From Akkermansia muciniphila (GTDB taxonomy: Bacteria > Verrucomicrobiota > Verrucomicrobiia > Verrucomicrobiales > Akkermansiaceae): a stretch of DNA of 33,728 bases. The stretch is taken from NCBI GenBank assembly GCA_945883695.1, contig CAMCYK010000039.1, positions 1 to 33,728 on the forward strand, read 5' to 3'. Below are positions 29,452-33,728 of this stretch, piece by piece. Numbering within the stretch: the stretch's first letter is position 1; each line of letters begins with the position of its first letter. The position numbers were made by a program, and so were the translations under genes. Below the pieces are notes generated by a model that saw only the letters and a program-made list of their open reading frames with translations, ran no database searches and had not been told where the DNA came from.

Positions 29452-30405
29452 ATGACTTCGATGAAGACACGGCACTCCGCCATTTTGATCGGCACTCATC
29501 TCCTCGCGCTCGGTGCCGGGTGGTGGGCGTTGCGGGATTCAGCGGTAGCCGCCGATCCGCTGCCCGCGCTGGCGGGGAAGACCGAGCGATCGCCGCGGCA
29601 GGAGCGCCGGGGCGACACCGCGGAGCTACTGGCGGCCTACAACAATTCGGATTTCTGGATGGAGGCCCAACAGCGCCGGAGCGCGGCGGAGGAGGAGCCG
29701 CCGGCCAGCGCAGCGTCCCCCGTTTTCAATACACCGGAGGAACGGGCGGCGGAGATCGCGGACATCCCCGGCGCGCTGCAACAGGAACTCGAGTCGGTGA
29801 ATGCCGGCAAGGCCTACGACTACCAACTCGCGATGGCCTTGATTTTTCGCTGGATGAAGGAGGATGCGGCGGCCTGCGCGGCATGGCTCGGGCGGATGAA
29901 CTCGCGCGTCGGCTGGGGCGATCCCTTCAATGCCTTCGCGGGGGCCTTGCCGCCCTTGGAGTTGATCGGGCTGATGGACGGTTGGCTACAGGTCAACCGG
30001 AATCGGGCCCTGTCGGCCATCGCGGAGCGGGTCGGGAGGGAGAACGCGTCGGAGCTTCCGGCCTTGCTTGCCCGCCTCGGGGCCGACGAGGCGAAAGGCT
30101 TGCTTGAGAATGCCGCCAACCACGCCCGGGTGGAGGATGCTGCGCTCTGGTTGAGCGTCGTCGGCGACGACCCCAACCGGCTCGCGCTTCTCGCGCGGCA
30201 ATGGATCCAGGGGCCCGGCACGGACTGGGAGTGGCGCGAGCTGCGCCTGATGCCGGACTACAAGGTCGAGTTCGTGTTGGGCCGCTCCTTGAACGCCCTC
30301 GCCAAGGAGGATCCGCAAGCCGCGGCCGCCCTGTTAGGCGAGTTGCCGCCCGGGACGCGTCGCGAAATTCATGGCACGCTCTTCGATGCATCCAACGGAT
30401 CATGA
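29452..30405 (+). CDS. membrane-anchored helical protein coupled to amidase gene
   Basis: A protein of 317 residues from ATG 29452 (314 from ATG 29461, MKTRHSAILIGTH, which gives the tidier membrane segment AILIGTHLLALGAGWWAL). The frame is open back to 29233, but that part is Pro/Arg/Ser-rich and contains an intergenic hairpin, so it is left out. The exported part is nearly all helical with Ala/Trp-rich repeats (ALIFRWMKEDAAACAAWLGR, LNALAKEDPQAAAALLGELP), like a large family of helical-repeat exported proteins in this phylum whose role is unknown. Its TGA overlaps the ATG of the amidase gene (ATGA at 30402-30405), which ties it to the two hydrolases downstream. A periplasmic regulator or protector of the cell from those hydrolases is possible but unproven. 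Confidence 0.75.
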   Translation: MTSMKTRHSAILIGTHLLALGAGWWALRDSAVAADPLPALAGKTERSPRQERRGDTAELLAAYNNSDFWMEAQQRRSAAEEEPPASAASPVFNTPEERAAEIADIPGALQQELESVNAGKAYDYQLAMALIFRWMKEDAAACAAWLGRMNSRVGWGDPFNAFAGALPPLELIGLMDGWLQVNRNRALSAIAERVGRENASELPALLARLGADEAKGLLENAANHARVEDAALWLSVVGDDPNRLALLARQWIQGPGTDWEWRELRLMPDYKVEFVLGRSLNALAKEDPQAAAALLGELPPGTRREIHGTLFDASNGS

Positions 30406-32048
30406 GACCCCCCCTGCATTTTGGCCGCGTGCTCGCCGGTTGCCGGCTGATGACTTCGGACGGGGAGTTCTTCCTTTCGTCCGCCCGCGATCCGGATGGC
30501 GTTCGGCTTGACCGGCCCTTCGCGGAGGTCCGCGAATTGGAGGACCATTTCGTGGCGGTCCGCGGGACCCGGGCCGGCCAGGCGATCTTCGGCTGCACGC
30601 TTGAGGAAGTCGCGCCGCCGCTTTCGTCGTTCGTGCTGTCGAAGCTGATCGAAGCGGACCAGGGGATCCGCGAGCGGGTGCTGGCGATCGCCCGGGAAGC
30701 GCGGGACGAGCTGACCGGTATCCCGGCGGCGGTACCGGTGGACGAGCTCGGGCTGGCGGTGCTACCGTCGGGACCGCGGCCGCTGTGCGTGATCGACATC
30801 GGCCACAGCACGCGCGCGCCGGGTGCCTGCGGAAGGCTCGACGGCAGGAAGATCTGCGAGTTCGCCTTCAACCGCGGGCTGGCGGAGAGGATCCGCGAAA
30901 AAGTCACGCAGGCCGAGATCGTGATCACGTCGCGCGACGACCCGCCGTCCGGCTACCGCGCGCTGCCGGCCAAGATCAACGCCCTGAACCCGAACTTCGC
31001 GATCAGCCTGCACGCCAATGGCGATGACGGCAGCGGGACCGCGCGCGGCACCGAGGTGCTCTACTGGCACGGCTCGGCGGAAGGCCGGAAGCTTGCCGCA
31101 CTGCTGCTCGCGCGCCTCCTCGCCGCGCTGGGTCTGCCCGACCGCGGATTGCGGCCGCGGACCGCCAGCCAGCGCGGCGGCTCGTTGTTGCGCGAGGTCC
31201 GGGTGCCGATGGTCATCGGTGAACCGTTCTTCATCACCCATCCCGAGGACCTGCGGATCGGCACCCGCGGGATCGATGCGCTGGCGGCGGCCTACGCGGC
31301 GGCCATCGACGCCTACGCCGGCCGCCTTGCCCATCCGCCCACCAGGGCGGTCCGCGCGAGGATCACCCCCAGCGCCCTCGCCCCGCGTTCGGCACCCTTC
31401 GAGTTCGTGGCGGAGGGTCTGACAAAAAAGGGGTTCCTGCAGCGCAACGCGGGCGAACTCTGCCGGCTGATCGGCGCGGTCAACACGTGGCTGGAACGGC
31501 AACACGGCGGCGGGTTCAAGCCGCTCACCCGCCACGACGTGTGGGTGCTCGTCCATTGCGAGGCGGGCCTGCGCGGCGACCAGGTCGATCCCGGCCACCG
31601 CCACTCCGCGGGCGAACGCGGGCTGCTGCCGCTGCCCGGAAACATCCGCGACTGGAACGGCGGCAAGGCCCCGCGCTGGGACCGGCCGATGCCGCTCACC
31701 CGCAATCTGGAGCACTTTTGCCTCTATCTCGGCCAGTTGAAAAACAAGCCGGTCGCCACCGCGGGCAAGCGCCGGCTGTATCGCGACCTGTTCCTCGAAG
31801 CGGGCATCTCCGGCAACCCCGCGCGGGAGGCGGTGCTGCTGGCCGGGGTCGTCCACGGGTATTTCTACCGGGGCACCTACCGCGACGGCAAGGTGCCGCT
31901 GTCCCGCTTGCTCGACGGCTACCGGAACGGGCGCCGGCTTTCTGAAATGATGGCGGAAACAAGTTATGTGCACGCCGGCAGCCCGCTGATGGTCGGCCGG
32001 GAAAACAACATCCGCGAGGCGCTCTCGGAATTTTCAAGCATGGCATGA
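30402..32048 (+). CDS. N-acetylmuramoyl-L-alanine amidase (Amidase_3) with extra N- and C-terminal domains
   Basis: A 548-residue protein, start set by the ATGA overlap at 30402. The middle (about 128-306) is a zinc amidase that cuts the bond between muramic acid and the peptide: IDIGHSTRAPGA (zinc H135), CEFAFNRGLAERI (zinc E153), ISLHANGDDGSG (zinc H204) and PMVIGEPFFITHPED (catalytic E274). Residues 1-125 form an unrecognised N-terminal domain. The C-terminal part has WVLVHCEAGLRGDQVDPGHR (E387), GERGLLPLPGNIRDWNG and many aromatic residues, which recalls lytic transglycosylases (catalytic Glu, then a G-x-GLMQ-like block); that reading is tentative. There is no signal peptide, unusual for a cell-wall amidase and more like an injected effector or an enzyme released by lysis. 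Followed by a lipase gene with another ATGA overlap. Confidence 0.87.
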   Translation: MRPPLHFGRVLAGCRLMTSDGEFFLSSARDPDGVRLDRPFAEVRELEDHFVAVRGTRAGQAIFGCTLEEVAPPLSSFVLSKLIEADQGIRERVLAIAREARDELTGIPAAVPVDELGLAVLPSGPRPLCVIDIGHSTRAPGACGRLDGRKICEFAFNRGLAERIREKVTQAEIVITSRDDPPSGYRALPAKINALNPNFAISLHANGDDGSGTARGTEVLYWHGSAEGRKLAALLLARLLAALGLPDRGLRPRTASQRGGSLLREVRVPMVIGEPFFITHPEDLRIGTRGIDALAAAYAAAIDAYAGRLAHPPTRAVRARITPSALAPRSAPFEFVAEGLTKKGFLQRNAGELCRLIGAVNTWLERQHGGGFKPLTRHDVWVLVHCEAGLRGDQVDPGHRHSAGERGLLPLPGNIRDWNGGKAPRWDRPMPLTRNLEHFCLYLGQLKNKPVATAGKRRLYRDLFLEAGISGNPAREAVLLAGVVHGYFYRGTYRDGKVPLSRLLDGYRNGRRLSEMMAETSYVHAGSPLMVGRENNIREALSEFSSMA

Positions 32049-33529
32049 AATATCTTCTCTTCATCCACGGCTGGAGTGTCACCGACACCGGAACCTACGG
32101 CCAGTTGCCGGAGCGCATCGCCGCGGAACTCGGGATCGCCGTCCATCACCTCTATCTCGGGAAATACATCAGCTTCCACGACGAGGTCCGTCTGCCGGAT
32201 ATCGCCTGCGCGATGGAGGAGGCGGTCCGCCGGGAGCTGGCGCTCGCTCCCGGCGAGCGCTTCGCGGCGGTCACCCACTCCACCGGGGGACCGGTGCTGC
32301 GGGCGTGGCTCGACCGCTTCCACGCGGACCCGGCGCGGGAGTGCCCGCTGAGCCATGTCATCCATCTGGCCGCGGCGCAGTTCGGATCCGCCCTCGCCCA
32401 GTTGGGAAAGGGCCGGCTGTCGCGGATCAAGGGCTACTTCCAGGGCGTCGAGCCGGGGAAAGGCGTGCTCGACTGGCTGGAGCTCGGCAGCCCGGAGTCC
32501 TGGCAGCTCAACCGGCGCTGGATCGCGGGCGGCGGCACCGCGCACGCCGGCCCGCCGGTCTTCAGCTTCTCGCTGATCGGCCAGCAGATCGACCGGAAGC
32601 TCTACGACAACCTCAACACTTACACCGGCGAAACGGGATCGGACGGCGTGGTGCGGGTCGCCGCCAGCAACTTGAACGCTTCCGCCGTCCGGCTGCTTCA
32701 GCGCATGCCGACCGCCGGGCAATTGGAGCGCGGTTCGGCCTCGGCGCTGGTGCCCGACGACGCGGGGAGCAGGGAGTCCGCGCGCGTTCCCTTCCGCCTG
32801 GTGAGCGGGGTATCCCACAGCGGGGAGCGGATGGGCATCATGAACAGCGTCCGGGACAGCGGACCGGTGCCCGAGGTGGTCCGGCTGATCCGACGCTGTC
32901 TCGAGGTCGCCGACGGGGACGGCTACCGCACGCTGGCGGAGGAGTTCGAGGCCGAGACCCGGGAGGTCGTCGAGGAGGAGCGGGTCGAGATCGAGGACCG
33001 GCTGCTGTTCAAGGACCGGGTGTTTTTCCACGACTCCTGCTCGATGGTGATCGTGCGGGTGACCGACGACCACGGCCACGTGCCGGATGACCTGCGGGTT
33101 ACCTTCACGGCCGGCAACAACGACCCGAACAAGCTGCCGAAGGGCTTCCTGATCGACACCCAGCGCAACGGCCGCCACCGCGGGACGATCACCTTTTTCT
33201 TCAACCACGACATCATCCACGGCTGCCCCGCGGTGATCCGGGAGGTCGATGGCAAACGGCACAAGTTCCGCGAGCGGCTGGAGGGGATCGATGGTCTTGG
33301 CATGACGGTCGAGGCCTTCCCCGACACGGGATTCGCGCGTTATCATCCCGCGTATGTCAAATCGTCGCCGTTGATCCTCGGCGGCATCATCCGGCCGCAC
33401 GCGACCGTGCTGTTGGACGTCGTGCTGAAACGGATCATCCACCGCAACACGATGGACATCACGCGGGACCTCCGGCGCGGCTCGTTCAAGCGGACCGGGC
33501 CGGGCCCGGTTTTGGAGTCGGACGGGTAG
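32045..33529 (+). CDS. alpha/beta-hydrolase lipase, T6SS-effector-like
   Basis: A 494-residue serine hydrolase, start fixed by overlap with the amidase stop (ATGA at 32045-32048). The N-terminal half is an alpha/beta hydrolase: LLFIHGWSVTDTGTYGQL (oxyanion region), nucleophile S79 in AVTHSTGGPVLRAWLD, likely acid D200 in ETGSDGVVRVAASNL and likely H258 in SGVSHSGERMGIM. The nucleophile elbow is THSTGG rather than GHSxG. The C-terminal half (from about 320) is beta-rich with NNDPNKLPKGFLIDTQRN, a block I associate from memory with predicted phospholipase effectors of type VI secretion. No signal peptide is present. With the amidase it would attack both membrane lipid and peptidoglycan. Substrate not shown. 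Confidence 0.82.
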   Translation: MKYLLFIHGWSVTDTGTYGQLPERIAAELGIAVHHLYLGKYISFHDEVRLPDIACAMEEAVRRELALAPGERFAAVTHSTGGPVLRAWLDRFHADPARECPLSHVIHLAAAQFGSALAQLGKGRLSRIKGYFQGVEPGKGVLDWLELGSPESWQLNRRWIAGGGTAHAGPPVFSFSLIGQQIDRKLYDNLNTYTGETGSDGVVRVAASNLNASAVRLLQRMPTAGQLERGSASALVPDDAGSRESARVPFRLVSGVSHSGERMGIMNSVRDSGPVPEVVRLIRRCLEVADGDGYRTLAEEFEAETREVVEEERVEIEDRLLFKDRVFFHDSCSMVIVRVTDDHGHVPDDLRVTFTAGNNDPNKLPKGFLIDTQRNGRHRGTITFFFNHDIIHGCPAVIREVDGKRHKFRERLEGIDGLGMTVEAFPDTGFARYHPAYVKSSPLILGGIIRPHATVLLDVVLKRIIHRNTMDITRDLRRGSFKRTGPGPVLESDG

Positions 33530-33530
33530 T

Positions 33531-33629
33531 GGCGAAGCCGTTAGGAGTGTTGGCCTGTGGTCAACACGGGGAGTGTCGACCACAGGTCGACACTCCTTAG
33601 GCACCGGCAGGCGAAGCCGTAAGGAGTGT
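33531..33629. repeat. direct repeat flanking two hairpins after the lipase gene
   Basis: GGCGAAGCCG followed by TTAGGAGTGT at 33531-33550 returns almost unchanged at 33610-33629 (TAAGGAGTGT). Between them sit two stem-loops: 33547-33567 (9-base arms, one mismatch, loop TGT) and 33570-33596 (12-base perfect arms GGAGTGTCGACC and GGTCGACACTCC, loop ACA). The second starts 41 bases after the lipase stop and could also end its transcript, although no long T-tract follows on either strand. Confidence 0.8.
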
Positions 33630-33714
33630 CGCCTTCAAGGCGACATGACGGAGCGGAGTGTCGCCTTCAAGGCGACATGACGGAGCGGAGTGTCGCCTTC
33701 AAGGCGACATGACG
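33623..33714. repeat. 32-base tandem repeat of palindromic units
   Basis: Three copies begin at 33623, 33655 and 33687, exactly 32 bases apart; the third matches for 28 bases and then diverges. Each holds a 19-base perfect palindrome, TGTCGCCTTCAAGGCGACA, with 9-base arms around one central C, joined by a short ATGACGGAGCGGAG linker. Copies are identical apart from the last end, so there are no CRISPR-like variable spacers. The array continues to or past the right edge. Confidence 0.85.
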
Positions 33715-33728
33715 ATGGACGGCCGGGC

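Noticed and set aside
33623-33714. Regular 32-base repeats as a CRISPR array
   Set aside because: Units abut with no variable spacers, and no cas genes are present.

Overview
The window is a high-GC bacterial chromosome segment whose gene content points to Verrucomicrobiota, most likely an Akkermansiaceae/Luteolibacter-like member of Verrucomicrobiales. The strongest evidence is a five-gene operon (9988-17341, minus strand) matching in order and sequence features the Amuc_1098-Amuc_1102 locus of Akkermansia muciniphila. Supporting evidence is a dephospho-CoA kinase/Rho reading frame, exported proteins with TSP3-type calcium loops, and the rarity of Shine-Dalgarno sequences. This placement is an inference from recalled family features; no search was run.

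Left part (1-9628), almost all on the minus strand: gyrB, a nucleotidyltransferase of the DUF6036 type, a small partner protein and the 5' end of gyrA form one tightly packed unit (4234 down to 1). The two middle genes look like a toxin-antitoxin-like cassette lodged inside the gyrase operon. Upstream of gyrB lie a ribonuclease D-like exonuclease, a 671-residue exported protein of unknown function containing an apparent phage-virion-like beta module, and a CoaE-Rho fused reading frame.

Centre (9937-20207): the Amuc_1098-1102-like operon encodes a secretin (PilQ-like), an anchored protein with an EF-hand-like loop, an Amuc_1100/PilO-like protein, a PilM-PilN fusion and an exported Amuc_1102-like protein. 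Together these suggest a type IV pilus-like envelope assembly with no pilin or motor ATPase in this window. A strong intrinsic terminator closes the operon. Divergent from it is aroD (type I 3-dehydroquinate dehydratase), which converges on a DinG/XPD-family helicase gene.

Accessory island (20329-26696, minus strand): a three-gene operon encodes a small exported protein, a 1537-residue Sec-exported multidomain protein (TSP3 repeats, LamG-like lectin module, helical region, C-terminal PD-(D/E)XK-like nuclease candidate) and a 283-residue unknown protein in the immunity position. GC content falls sharply over the last part of the large gene and the gene after it. This is the best candidate for a little-described system in the window: a polymorphic-toxin-like module with a verrucomicrobial surface-protein architecture.

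Right part (27063-33728, plus strand): an LptF/LptG-type permease with extra N-terminal membrane segments, a conserved hypothetical protein with an acidic tail, then a translationally coupled trio: a membrane-anchored helical protein, a peptidoglycan amidase with a possible second lytic domain, and a serine lipase. The last two lack signal peptides and would attack peptidoglycan and lipid, so they may form an effector or self-lysis cassette. The window ends in an array of palindromic hairpin repeats whose arms vary between copies while pairing is kept. No tRNA, rRNA, CRISPR array or insertion sequence was recognised.
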